Assembly: GCA_945875915.1 (NCBI GenBank)
Contig: CAMCMT010000022.1
Span: 1 to 42,037, forward strand
Length of the DNA: 42,037 nt
Direction of reading: 5' to 3'
Source: Synechococcus sp. UW140
GTDB lineage: Bacteria > Cyanobacteriota > Cyanobacteriia > PCC-6307 > Cyanobiaceae
Made by a program: the position numbers and the translations under genes
In this document: positions 33,447 to 41,498 of the stretch, one piece after another
How the letters are laid out: each line of letters begins with the position of its first letter
Position numbering within the stretch: the first letter of the stretch is position 1
Notes under the pieces: model-generated
Told to the model about the DNA's origin: nothing
Seen by the model: the letters and a program-made list of their open reading frames with translations, nothing else
Databases searched by the model: none

Positions 33447-34451
33447 ATGGCCCGCCGTCCACTGTTGGAGTTCGAAAAACCCCTGGTGGAACTGGAGGAG
33501 CAGATCGAACAGATCCGCCAGCTGGCCAAGGACTCCGAGGTGGATGTCAGTCAACAGCTGCACCAGTTGGAAACCCTGGCGGCCCGGCGACGGGTCGAAA
33601 TCTTTAGCAGCCTCAGCCCGGCCCAGAAAATCCAGGTGGCCCGCCACCCCCAGCGCCCCAGCACCCTCGATTACATCCAGGTGCTGACCGATGAGTGGTA
33701 CGAGCTCCATGGTGATCGCTGTGGCTCCGATGACCAGGCCCTCGTTTGTGGCATCGGCCGCATCGGCGACCAGTCGGTGGTGCTCCTTGGCCAGCAGAAG
33801 GGCCGCGATACGAAGGAAAACGTCGCCCGCAACTTCGGCATGGCCTCGCCCGGTGGCTACCGCAAGGCGATGCGGCTGATGGACCACGCCGACCGTTTTC
33901 GGTTGCCGATCATCAGCTTTATCGATACTCCTGGTGCCTATGCCGGCGTGCTGGCGGAAGAACTTGGCCAGGGCGAGGCCATTGCCGTCAACCTGCGCGA
34001 GATGTTCCGGCTGCGGGTCCCAATTATTGCCACCGTGATCGGTGAAGGTGGCTCCGGCGGCGCCCTTGGCATTGGCGTGGCCGATCGTTTGCTGATGTTT
34101 GAGCACAGCGTTTACACCGTGGCCAGTCCCGAAGCCTGCGCCTCGATCCTCTGGCGCGATGCCAGCAAGGCGCCTGTGGCTGCCGAGGCCCTCAAGATCA
34201 CCGCCGCGGACCTGCTGGGCCTTGGCCTGATCGATGCGGTGTTACCCGAACCCTCCGGCGGCAACCACTGGGCCCCACTTCAGGCTGCAGAGACCCTGCG
34301 CGTTGCCCTGCTGGGGCAATTAGCGGACCTGCAGCAGCGCAGTGAGGGGGAGTTAATGGACCAGCGCTATGCCAAGTTCCGGCGCATGGGGCAGTTTCTC
34401 GACCAGGGTGTGCTCACGGGCGCCAGTTGCCCGCCTGGTTTGCTCCCCTGA
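33447..34451 (+). CDS. accA: Acetyl-CoA carboxylase carboxyltransferase subunit alpha
   Basis: Alpha half of the carboxyltransferase that makes malonyl-CoA, the committed step of fatty-acid synthesis. 334 residues from the ATG at 33447 ([20 protein letters not shown]). Conserved crotonase-fold segments include [53 protein letters not shown] and [19 protein letters not shown]. The frame is open back to 33294 over the end of aar, but that region has no family similarity. Position after ado-aar places malonyl-CoA supply next to alkane output. Confidence 0.97.
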   Translation: MARRPLLEFEKPLVELEEQIEQIRQLAKDSEVDVSQQLHQLETLAARRRVEIFSSLSPAQKIQVARHPQRPSTLDYIQVLTDEWYELHGDRCGSDDQALVCGIGRIGDQSVVLLGQQKGRDTKENVARNFGMASPGGYRKAMRLMDHADRFRLPIISFIDTPGAYAGVLAEELGQGEAIAVNLREMFRLRVPIIATVIGEGGSGGALGIGVADRLLMFEHSVYTVASPEACASILWRDASKAPVAAEALKITAADLLGLGLIDAVLPEPSGGNHWAPLQAAETLRVALLGQLADLQQRSEGELMDQRYAKFRRMGQFLDQGVLTGASCPPGLLP

Positions 34452-34527
34452 CCCCCAATCCCGAACCTGGGCTCTTAAGATTGTCTTCCAATCCCTGGCG
34501 ACCGCGGTAGCGGCGTCGTAACCGGTC

Positions 34528-35238
34528 TTGCCCGTTGCCCTGATCACCGGAGCGTCGAAAGGCATCGGCGCCGCCAGCGCCCGCCTCTTTGCCCAAGCTG
34601 GTTATGACCTTTTGCTGGTGGCGCGCAACACCGGCGCCCTAGGCGAGTTGGCTGCCGAACTGACTCCCCTCGGGGTCCGGGTCGAAACCGCCGGGATTGA
34701 TCTGGGCTCTGCTGATTCGATTGCTCCGGCCCTAGCCGAGCTGCTCGATCGGGGCATGTTGCCCAATGTGGTGATCAACAATGCCGGTGTTGCTGCTACG
34801 GCTTCCCTTTCCCAAATGCCCCTGGCTGAATGGCAATGGCTGATTCAACTGAACCTCACCAGTGTCTTTCAGGTCTGCCAGGCCGTTCTACCGGCCCTGC
34901 GCCAGGGCCAAGGGGGCTTGATCATCAATGTCAGCAGCCATGCGGCCCGCCAGGCCTTCCCAGACTGGGGGGCTTACTGCGTCAGTAAGGCCGCCCTTGC
35001 ATCCTTCAGTCGCTGCCTGGCGGAAGAGGAACGCTCCCACGGGATAAGGGTCACCACCCTCACCCTGGGTGCGGTGAATACGCCCCTTTGGGACAGTGAA
35101 ACCGTTCACAGTTCCTTCGACCGCCGTGCCATGCTTTGCGTAGACACTGCCGCTGAAGCCCTTCTCTACTTGGCGCAGCAGCCCCCCTCCCAAGTTGTGG
35201 AGGATCTCACCCTTATGCCGTCCGCCGGCGCCCTTTGA
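34528..35238 (+). CDS. Short-chain dehydrogenase/reductase
   Basis: 236-residue classical SDR. Cofactor motif TGASKGIG at about residues 7-14, NNAG near 84-87, and the catalytic triad as Ser in NVSSHAA (136/137), Tyr150 and Lys154 in YCVSK. The absence of an acidic residue after the second strand (LLLVARNTGAL, with Arg) suggests NADPH use. A FabG-like role is possible because of the accA and aar neighbours, but substrate is not determined. TTG start giving MPVALITGAS, the normal SDR N-terminus. folE starts 9 bp after its stop, so the two are likely co-transcribed. Confidence 0.88.
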   Translation: MPVALITGASKGIGAASARLFAQAGYDLLLVARNTGALGELAAELTPLGVRVETAGIDLGSADSIAPALAELLDRGMLPNVVINNAGVAATASLSQMPLAEWQWLIQLNLTSVFQVCQAVLPALRQGQGGLIINVSSHAARQAFPDWGAYCVSKAALASFSRCLAEEERSHGIRVTTLTLGAVNTPLWDSETVHSSFDRRAMLCVDTAAEALLYLAQQPPSQVVEDLTLMPSAGAL

Positions 35239-35247
35239 GTCCCATCC

Positions 35248-35991
35248 ATGACCGCCACCCTGCCTACCAGCATCACGACACGAGCCAGCAGCACGCCTGA
35301 GATGGCGCCCCTGCCGATCAGCCTGCGCATTAGCCAGCGCCTCGATGCGGCAGGGGCAGCCTATCTGGCTAACGACAACATCTCCGAGCATCTCCAAGAC
35401 GGTGAGCTAGACCAGTTGGAAGTTGAGGTTGCCGGCAAGGTGCGGGAGCTGCTGCGCAGCCTTGTGATTGATATTGATAATGACCACAACACTGAGGAGA
35501 CTGCCGAGCGCGTAGCCCGCATGTATCTCCACGAGGTCTTCAAAGGTCGTTATCATCGGCAACCCAAAATTGCTAGTTTCCCCAACGTCAAAAAGCTTGA
35601 TGAGATCTACACAGTCGGACCGATTACCGTGCGTTCCGCCTGCTCCCATCACCTAGTGCCTATTCTTGGCAACTGCTGGATTGGCATCAAGCCTGGAGAT
35701 CGAGTCATCGGTCTGTCTAAGTTTTCACGCGTGGCCGACTGGGTCTTCTCCCGCCCCCACATTCAGGAAGAGGCGGTAATGATTTTGGCCGACGAGATTG
35801 AGCGGCTATGCGAACCAGAAGGCCTGGCGATTCTTGTGAAGGCACAACATTATTGTATGAAATGGCGAGGAGTTAAAGAACCCCAAACCAGCATGGTGAA
35901 TTCGGTAATGAGGGGTGATTTCCGCCATGACCCCAGCCTCAAGCAGGAGTTCTTTGAGCTGGTTAAGCAACAAGAGTCGATGCTCTACTGA
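35248..35991 (+). CDS. folE: GTP cyclohydrolase I
   Basis: First enzyme of folate/tetrahydropterin synthesis; converts GTP to dihydroneopterin triphosphate. 247 residues. Zinc ligands are Cys132 and His135 in VRSACSHHLVPILG, with His134 as the neighbouring catalytic His, and Cys203 in KAQHYCMKWRGV. Other landmarks are ETAERVARMYLHEVFKG and GLSKFSRVADWVFSRPHIQE. The first 30 residues are a variable extension. GC content falls in this gene compared with its neighbours. ATG start. The transcript probably ends at the terminator at 36121-36152. Confidence 0.97.
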   Translation: MTATLPTSITTRASSTPEMAPLPISLRISQRLDAAGAAYLANDNISEHLQDGELDQLEVEVAGKVRELLRSLVIDIDNDHNTEETAERVARMYLHEVFKGRYHRQPKIASFPNVKKLDEIYTVGPITVRSACSHHLVPILGNCWIGIKPGDRVIGLSKFSRVADWVFSRPHIQEEAVMILADEIERLCEPEGLAILVKAQHYCMKWRGVKEPQTSMVNSVMRGDFRHDPSLKQEFFELVKQQESMLY

Positions 35992-36120
35992 GTCCGGAAT
36001 TAACTAAGTCTTCGCAAGTCTACAAGCTGCTCTTCATTGTTATGGAGATCGATGTTAGTAAACTTATTCGTCATTTTACCTGAGATGACCTAAATGACTT
36101 AATGCAGACTCCTAAATCTC

Positions 36121-36152
36121 GCCTAGAGCCATGCATCCGCTCTAGGCTTTTT
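36121..36152 (+). terminator. Rho-independent terminator after folE
   Basis: Stem GCCTAGAG (36121-36128) with CTCTAGGC (36140-36147), an 11-nt loop, then five Ts (36148-36152). It lies in an AT-rich 167-bp gap, downstream of folE and just before the stop of a convergent gene. This is the clearest intrinsic terminator in the window. Confidence 0.85.
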
Positions 36153-36158
36153 GTATGT

Positions 36159-36677
36159 CTACTGGGCAACGGCACGAATTGGGCCGATCGGTGCCGATGT
36201 CAGCCGCTGCACCGTACCGTTCTGATTGACCACGGCCACCACCATCACCTGCTGGCCGATATCAATGGCGGCGGGGACATAGGTGGTGCCCTGGGCCGTT
36301 TCAATCAACACCCAGCTGCGTTGGCCTGGGGCCAGACGGTACCAGTGGTAGTTCGCCTGGGGCACGGCGATGGCGGCATCGAACTGGGCTGTGGCCACTA
36401 GGAGTTGGCCCGCTTCCGCCTTGCCATTAAGCACCAGCTGCTGCAGGCCGTTGATCTGTTGTTGAACCGCCCCTTCTAACTGGATGTCGTTTGAGATCTC
36501 CTGGCGCATGATCTTGATCTGTTGCTGGGGATCGGCGGTGACCCCCGGTACGCACTGGAGGCTGGCCCCCACCAGTTGGCAACCGACCAAGTCCTGGCTC
36601 CAACCGGCCGTGGCGGGCCCGAACAGGCCCGTTCCCACCAGAAACGCCCAAAGGGCTGAAGTACGCAAGCGGGCCAT
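36159..36677 (-). CDS. Secreted conserved protein of unknown function
   Basis: 172 residues from the ATG at 36677 (MARLRTSALWAFLVGTGLF), a clear signal peptide with cleavage near the TAGWSQ segment. The mature protein has a cysteine pair (VGCQLVGASLQCVPG), a helix rich in Gln (PQQQIKIMRQEISNDIQLEG), and a C-terminal beta-rich half (YHWYRLAPGQRSWVLIET, YVPAAIDIGQQVMVVAVV). I do not recognise the family. A longer frame to 36872 has an atypical Arg/Ser-rich N-terminus and overlaps trpF, so the internal start is preferred. Confidence 0.75.
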   Translation of the reverse strand: MARLRTSALWAFLVGTGLFGPATAGWSQDLVGCQLVGASLQCVPGVTADPQQQIKIMRQEISNDIQLEGAVQQQINGLQQLVLNGKAEAGQLLVATAQFDAAIAVPQANYHWYRLAPGQRSWVLIETAQGTTYVPAAIDIGQQVMVVAVVNQNGTVQRLTSAPIGPIRAVAQ

Positions 36678-36828
36678 CGGCGGGGCAAAGCAACTAGTCG
36701 AATCCTGACAGCTCGCTGCGGCGGAACGAGCCTGAGTTTTCCATAGGACTCTGGCTCCCTTCGCCCTTCTCCCCAATCCCTTCCCCTGAAGTATTTCGCT
36801 GAATCGTTCCCCTGATCGATCGGCGCGG

Positions 36829-37563
36829 CTAGTCCTGGCGCCAGGCTTCCACAGCTGCCACCAGCTCGACAACGCGGCCCAGGATCTTGTCGCCGGGAGC
36901 GCGCTCTAGGGCACTGGAGGCATCGAGACCATCCGGCTGGATTTGCTCCAAAATCGGCCCCACCCGTTCCGGTGAGATGCCGCCGGCAAGCCACCAGGGC
37001 AGGGAGGGCCTAAAACCAGCCAAGAGCTCGATTGGGATTGCCTGGCCCGTTCCGCCGAGCTGGTCTGCCACCCAGGCATCCAGCAGCAGGCCATCCACGA
37101 CCCCTCCATAGGCCAGGGCCAGCTCCAGATCGGCGCCTGAGCGAATGCGCAGGGCCTTCCAGAGGGGTAAACCCAGGCGGCGCTTGAGCTCGGCGCAGCG
37201 TTGGGGCGATTCTTGGCCGTGCAGTTGCAGCACCTGATGGCCCTGGCCTGTTTCCAGTCCGTCAAGCTCGCCATCTAGGGGGTCGGCCACCACCAGAACC
37301 CCCAGGCAGGCCGGATTGGCGGCAGCCATGGCGGCAAACAGGGCCGGCCGCAGGGCTGGAGCCAGCCACCGCGGCGAGCTGGCCACGCCGATCACGCCGA
37401 GGGCCTGGATCCCCATGGCCGCCACGGCGGCCGCCTGGTCGTTCTGGCGTAGGCCGCAGATCTTCAGCCAGGGGGCCCGCGCCTGGGGTGGATGGGGAGG
37501 GATTGGGACCAGGTTTGGCGCGGGGCTGGCGGGCTGGTCAGCGGTCGGACGGGCTTCGGGCAC
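36829..37563 (-). CDS. trpF: Phosphoribosylanthranilate isomerase
   Basis: Third step of tryptophan synthesis from chorismate. The beta/alpha barrel begins at about residue 31 with PWLKICGLRQNDQAAAVAA, containing the catalytic Cys of KICG. LQLHGQESPQRC is the HG(x)E motif, LLLDAWV carries the catalytic Asp, and WWLAGGISPERV plus GLDASSALERAPGDKI form the phosphate-binding C-terminal loops. In standard TrpF the last loop reads DVSSGVE; here it is DASSALE. The 30-residue Pro-rich N-terminus is extra. GTG start; divergent from the M50 protease gene, 76 bp between starts. Confidence 0.93.
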   Translation of the reverse strand: MPEARPTADQPASPAPNLVPIPPHPPQARAPWLKICGLRQNDQAAAVAAMGIQALGVIGVASSPRWLAPALRPALFAAMAAANPACLGVLVVADPLDGELDGLETGQGHQVLQLHGQESPQRCAELKRRLGLPLWKALRIRSGADLELALAYGGVVDGLLLDAWVADQLGGTGQAIPIELLAGFRPSLPWWLAGGISPERVGPILEQIQPDGLDASSALERAPGDKILGRVVELVAAVEAWRQD

Positions 37564-37639
37564 GGGGGTGGCTCCACCAGGGCGGGCGGGCTGGTTCGCA
37601 GGGAAGTCTTTCTAGGATTAGGGCAACGGGGTAACAGGT

Positions 37640-38920
37640 GTGGGTGAAGGCTTTCAGCTCTTGCGGATCCGGGGCATTCCCCTGCGCATCCATCCCAGCT
37701 GGTTTGTGATCCTGGGCCTGGCCACCTGGCAATTTCAGGGGCTCTTCTCCCAGGAGCCCCTTCGCTGGCTGCTTGCGTTGGCCACGGCCCTGTTGCTGTT
37801 CCTATCGGTCCTACTGCATGAGCTGGGCCATTCCTTGGCCGCGATTGCCCAGGGCATCAAGGTGCGCAGCATCACCCTGTTCTTTCTGGGGGGGGTGGCC
37901 AGCATCGAGCGGGAATCGACCACTGCCCGGGGAGCCCTAATCGTGGCGGCCGCAGGGCCCCTGGTGAGTTTGCTTTTGGCGGCTGGGTTGATGGGCGCCA
38001 GCCACGGGGCCACCCACCTCTCGCCCCCCTTGGGCGCCATGGTCAGCCAGCTGGGAAAACTCAATCTTGTCTTGGGCCTGTTCAACCTCTTGCCTGGCTT
38101 GCCCCTGGATGGGGGCCTGATCCTCAAGGCCTTGGTTTGGCAGTGGACAGGTAGCCAACGCCGCGGCGTCCAGGTGGCCACGGCCTCAGGCCTGCTGCTC
38201 TCCCTGATGGCCATCGGCCTGGGCACCGTGGTGCTCCTGCGCAGCGGCAGCGACGGCGGCAGAGCCGGCGGCGTTTGGTTGATCATGCTCGGCTGGTTTG
38301 GCGTCGGCGCCGCCCGCAATCAGACCCAGTCCCAGGCCCTCCAGAGCGTTTTGCGGGATCTCAAGGTTCGCGATGGGGCCCGCCGCCGCTACCGGGTACT
38401 GGACCCAAGTACCAGCCTGCGCCAATTGAGTCGCCTCCGGCTCGCCGATCCCGAGGGGTTGGCCGATTGGTTGCTCGTCTGTGAGGCAGGCCGCTGGCGC
38501 GGCCTGATCGATGACGCCCCCCTGCAGAGCCTGCCGGTGCAGCGCTGGGACGATGAACGGATCGGCGACCACCTCCGGCCCCTGGCCGACATCCCTTCCA
38601 TCCGCGACGACGCTCCCCTATGGCAAGCAGTTTTGCAACTCGAAGCGGCCAGTCCGCCCCGCTTGCTGGTGATCAGTGCCGCTGGCCTGCCCTGCGGCAC
38701 GATCGAACGGCCCGAACTGGCTGAGGCCGTGCTGGCCAAATTGGGGGTGCGCCTACCGGAGCCGCTGCTGGAGGCAGCCCGGCGCCAGGGCACCTATCCG
38801 ATGGGCTTGCCCCTGGCTGCCGTGGCTGAGGGCATGGTGGCGAGTGCCAGGCTGGTTGATTCGGGCGCGAAGCCCAAAGGCAATGGCCTAGTCCCTAGGC
38901 ATGGTCAGGGGCTGGATTAA
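37640..38920 (+). CDS. Site-2-protease-family zinc metalloprotease (M50)
   Basis: 426 residues. The N-terminal half holds several transmembrane helices, with the zinc motif H60-E-L-G-H64 (LLHELGHSLAAIAQ) and the third ligand Asp157 in NLLPGLPLDGG. This is the layout of the SpoIVFB-like group, which cut membrane-bound regulators within the bilayer. The C-terminal half (about 235-426) sits where CBS domains are usual. It has CBS-like fragments (LADPEGLADWLLVCEAGRWR, ASPPRLLVISAAGLPCGTIE) but is diverged. GTG start giving MGEGFQLLRIRGIPLRIHPSW, a standard family N-terminus. Substrate is unknown. Confidence 0.92.
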   Translation: MGEGFQLLRIRGIPLRIHPSWFVILGLATWQFQGLFSQEPLRWLLALATALLLFLSVLLHELGHSLAAIAQGIKVRSITLFFLGGVASIERESTTARGALIVAAAGPLVSLLLAAGLMGASHGATHLSPPLGAMVSQLGKLNLVLGLFNLLPGLPLDGGLILKALVWQWTGSQRRGVQVATASGLLLSLMAIGLGTVVLLRSGSDGGRAGGVWLIMLGWFGVGAARNQTQSQALQSVLRDLKVRDGARRRYRVLDPSTSLRQLSRLRLADPEGLADWLLVCEAGRWRGLIDDAPLQSLPVQRWDDERIGDHLRPLADIPSIRDDAPLWQAVLQLEAASPPRLLVISAAGLPCGTIERPELAEAVLAKLGVRLPEPLLEAARRQGTYPMGLPLAAVAEGMVASARLVDSGAKPKGNGLVPRHGQGLD

Positions 38921-38974
38921 GTCCCCGAAGGGGTCTGGACCTGGCTCAGTCCCCTTCCGCCTGGCTAGATCTCG

Positions 38975-39712
38975 TCAGGGAAAGACCTTGAGTTTGCTGG
39001 CGATGCGCCTATGCAATTCTGCCCATTCTTGACGATCCAGCGGTTGTTCTTGCAGCGGGCCGCCGCCTAGATCGACTTCGGCCGCCCGGCGCAGCCGCAC
39101 ACCCAGCTCCGCCACTCCTTCGGGCAGGAGCGGCAGCTCTGGCGGAGGTTCCTGGAATAGCTGCGACCAGAGCTCCCGGGGGGGATCGATCAGCAGGCTG
39201 CCGTGCTGTAACAGCACCCCACGGCGCCAAAGCTGGGCGCTGCCAATTCGTTTGGCGCCGTTGCTATGGACCAGATCGGCGGCGCTGGATCTGGCAAAAC
39301 AACTGCCGCTGTCACCCTCTGCCTGGCCCGTGCCGAAGCTCAGGGGTAGGCCCAGCTCGGCGAAGGTCCGTTGCAGCCAGCGGCAATGGTGGCGGTAGGC
39401 CTGGCGTCGATCACTGGCTGGATTGGGTTGGATCAGGGCGTAGGTGAGGCTGCCGCCATGGAGCACGGCCCGGCCGCCGCTCGGACGCCGCACGAGGCCA
39501 AGCTGGCCCTGCCCGGCGAGGGCTAGCCAGGCGGCGGGCAGATGGCGTTGGTGATAGCCCAGGGACAGCCAGGGCCCGGACCAGCTATACAGCCTCAGGC
39601 AGGCCTGGGGGACCCTCGCGGCCACGGCTTGGTCGAGCAGCAATTCATCGAGGGCCATCTGGAAGGGCCCGCTGCCCGCCAGGGGCGGAATCCAGCGCCA
39701 GGGGGTGGTCAC
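38975..39712 (-). CDS. Lipoate-protein ligase A-family protein
   Basis: 245 residues of the biotin/lipoate A/B ligase superfamily. The acyl-adenylate-binding segment is VRRPSGGRAVLHGGSLTYAL (RRxSGGG-like, 75-85). The lysine loop is Lys154 in NGAKRIGSAQLWRRGVLLQHGSL. Both agree with LplA or an octanoyl/lipoyl transferase. The usual RRxSGGGAVYHD reads RRPSGGRAVLHG, so the Gly-to-Arg change may alter specificity. It attaches lipoate to dehydrogenase or glycine-cleavage proteins if a true LplA. GTG start. Divergent from the TauE/SafE gene, 45 bp between starts. Confidence 0.88.
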   Translation of the reverse strand: MTTPWRWIPPLAGSGPFQMALDELLLDQAVAARVPQACLRLYSWSGPWLSLGYHQRHLPAAWLALAGQGQLGLVRRPSGGRAVLHGGSLTYALIQPNPASDRRQAYRHHCRWLQRTFAELGLPLSFGTGQAEGDSGSCFARSSAADLVHSNGAKRIGSAQLWRRGVLLQHGSLLIDPPRELWSQLFQEPPPELPLLPEGVAELGVRLRRAAEVDLGGGPLQEQPLDRQEWAELHRRIASKLKVFP

Positions 39713-39757
39713 GGCTGGAGGGGCAGGGGCCGCTGGGGCATGGGGGATGCTGGGGTC

Positions 39758-40582
39758 ATGAGTCAGCTGCAGGGAATGGCCGCGGTGCCCTGGGAGCTGC
39801 TCCCGCTGATCCCCATGGGCATCATCGCCGGGCTGCTGGCCGGTCTGCTGGGCATCGGCGGCGGGCTGGTGTTTTCACCCCTGCTACTGGGCTTGGGTCT
39901 GGCCCCGCACCAGGCCCTCGCTACAAGCACCCTGGCGATCCTGCCGACCACCTTTGCCGGCAGCTGGACCCATTGGCGCAATGGCACCTTGCCGCTCCGT
40001 GGCGCGGCCGCGATCGGTTTCGGTGCCTTAGGAGGTGGCCTGCTGTTCAGCCACCTGGGCAGTGGTTTAGGGGGGTGGCTGCTCCTGGGCCTGCAGGCCC
40101 TGATGTATCTGGCCTTAAGCCTGGTGATCGAGCCTCGCAACCCCCTGCCCGGCCAGGACGGCACGGCAGGCTCCCTGCGGCTGGCTCCCCTGGCTCCCCT
40201 GGCTCCCCTGGCTCCCCTGGCCCTGGTGGGCCTGGTGGCTGGCTGCGCCAGTGGCATGCTCGGCGTCGGTGGCGGCCTGGTGATGGTGCCGCTGATGGTG
40301 CGGGGCCTGGCGGTCCGGGTTTACACGGCGATTCGTCTCAGCACCCTGGCCGTATTTGCTTCCGCGGCCGTCTCGTCCGCCACGTTCCTGGCCGATGGCC
40401 GCGGCAACCTGGCCATGGCCCTGGTGCTGGGGCTTAGTGCCGGCCTGGGGGCCCGCTGGTCAGCCCAACGCCTGCAGAGGGTCAGCGAGGCCCGGCTGGT
40501 CTGGCTGCTACGCCTGTTCTGCCTGCTGTTGGCAATCGATTCTGGGCGCCGGGCCCTTGGCTTGTTGCTGGCAAGCCCTTAG
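39758..40582 (+). CDS. TauE/SafE-family membrane transporter
   Basis: 274 residues from the ATG at 39758 (MSQLQGMAAVPW); ATGs at 39740 and 39776 are alternatives. It has two repeats of a helical bundle. Each starts with the family signature around a G-x-GGG loop: GLLAGLLGIGGGLVFSPLLL near the N-terminus and ASGMLGVGGGLVMVPLMV in the second half. This is the family of sulfite/sulfonate/anion exporters; substrate cannot be told. The linker between halves contains APLAPLAPLAPLA, encoded by a 9-bp tandem repeat. The two signatures are intact. Confidence 0.88.
   Translation: MSQLQGMAAVPWELLPLIPMGIIAGLLAGLLGIGGGLVFSPLLLGLGLAPHQALATSTLAILPTTFAGSWTHWRNGTLPLRGAAAIGFGALGGGLLFSHLGSGLGGWLLLGLQALMYLALSLVIEPRNPLPGQDGTAGSLRLAPLAPLAPLAPLALVGLVAGCASGMLGVGGGLVMVPLMVRGLAVRVYTAIRLSTLAVFASAAVSSATFLADGRGNLAMALVLGLSAGLGARWSAQRLQRVSEARLVWLLRLFCLLLAIDSGRRALGLLLASP
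40181..40216. repeat. 9-bp tandem repeat x4 in TauE/SafE gene
   Basis: Four copies of CTGGCTCCC in a row, with a partial fifth (CTGGCCCTG), encoding a Leu-Ala-Pro linker between the two transporter halves. The multiple-of-three unit means copy-number change is silent for frame and only alters linker length. Confidence 0.9.
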
Positions 40583-40659
40583 GCATGGGGGTCTGAAGCA
40601 AGCCTCCCGGTCCAGGCTACAGAAGGCGTTGGGTTGGGTTTCCTGGGCAGGGGTGGGCC

Positions 40660-41163
40660 CTAGTCAAGGGCCGTCCAGAAGTGGGGATCGAGGTCGTAGC
40701 CCAAAACAGTGGCCATGGCGGTGAGCTGGCCGCGGCAGGTGAGCCCCTGGCTGCGGCCCCAGGCCTCCAGGACGAACAGGCGATGGGTGATCCACAGCTC
40801 CAGGCTGGCGGGGGCAAAGCGGATCCCCTCGCTGCGGCTGAAGCTGTGGGGTAGCTGCATGGCCACATGGCGGCAGAGCTGGCCGCTGCTGCGCTCCAGC
40901 AGCAGGGTCAACCAGGGATAGTGGGCGTCGGCCCGCAGGCTCCAGAGCCGCAGTTCGGCAATCTCCGACGGCTCCCGCGGATCTTCCGCGGCCTGGGGCC
41001 AGGAAAAGCTGAGGCTCAGCTGGCCGCTGCGCTCTAGCAGCTCGGCCGGGGCTAGCTCCAGCCAGGGCTTCAAGACGGAAAGATCAAGCTGGCGCACGTG
41101 GTCAGCGCTCACCACAACCGTCTCGGGCTTGCCTAAATCCGGGGGTATGTGAACGGTGGACAC
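40660..41163 (-). CDS. crr6: CRR6-like NDH-1 assembly factor (DUF1817)
   Basis: 167 residues from the GTG at 41163 (MSTVHIPPDLG). Family segments are VSADHVRQLDLSVLKPWLEL, EIAELRLWSLRADAHYPWLT, LLLERSSGQLCRHVAMQLPH, FSRSEGIRFAPASLELWITH and LFVLEAWGRSQ, ending near VLGYDLDPHFW. CRR6 in chloroplasts and its cyanobacterial homologue assist assembly of the NdhI subunit into the photosynthetic NDH-1 complex. A longer frame reaches ATGs at 41319 and 41430, but it is low-complexity and would run up to the divergent psaM start, so the GTG is preferred. Symbol is by family recognition. Confidence 0.75.
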   Translation of the reverse strand: MSTVHIPPDLGKPETVVVSADHVRQLDLSVLKPWLELAPAELLERSGQLSLSFSWPQAAEDPREPSEIAELRLWSLRADAHYPWLTLLLERSSGQLCRHVAMQLPHSFSRSEGIRFAPASLELWITHRLFVLEAWGRSQGLTCRGQLTAMATVLGYDLDPHFWTALD

Positions 41164-41334
41164 GGGATCTGGGGACACTGGGTCTGGGGACAAGGCGAGC
41201 AGGCCAAGGGCGTGGGGCCAGCGTTGCCCGGCGGGTCCCTGGGGGTCAAGAGCTGTGACAGCCGGGGCCAGGGCGGTGGCCGGATTGGCGCCGGGGGCAA
41301 ACAATGGTTGCGAAGACATTGCCGAATGCCCCCC

Positions 41335-41439
41335 ATGGCCCACACCCTCACCCTGGCCGAAGTAGCGATTGCCCTGGTGGTGGCCGCCCATGCCGGTGTT
41401 CTGGCCGTTCGTCTGGCGGTGACCTTGCATGAGTCCTGA
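41335..41439 (+). CDS. psaM: Photosystem I subunit XII (PsaM) candidate
   Basis: 34 residues (MAHTLTLAEVAIALVVAAHA then GVLAVRLAVTLHES), a single transmembrane helix. It follows the PsaM pattern T-x-x-[EQ]-V-x-I-A-L-V-x-A, then [VI]-L-A-x-R-L and a short polar end before L-[YH]. The Pro normally near the middle of the PsaM helix is Ala here, and the C-terminus has His where PsaM has Tyr. PsaM is a small trimer-interface helix in photosystem I. An ATG at 41326 is in frame and would add three residues. Divergent from crr6, another photosynthesis gene. The call is plausible but rests on a short match. Confidence 0.6.
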   Translation: MAHTLTLAEVAIALVVAAHAGVLAVRLAVTLHES

Positions 41440-41498
41440 AGCCCTTGGCAGGATCCGATCGGCCTGCTAAAAGCAGGAGAACTTGGTTCGATTGAGCT

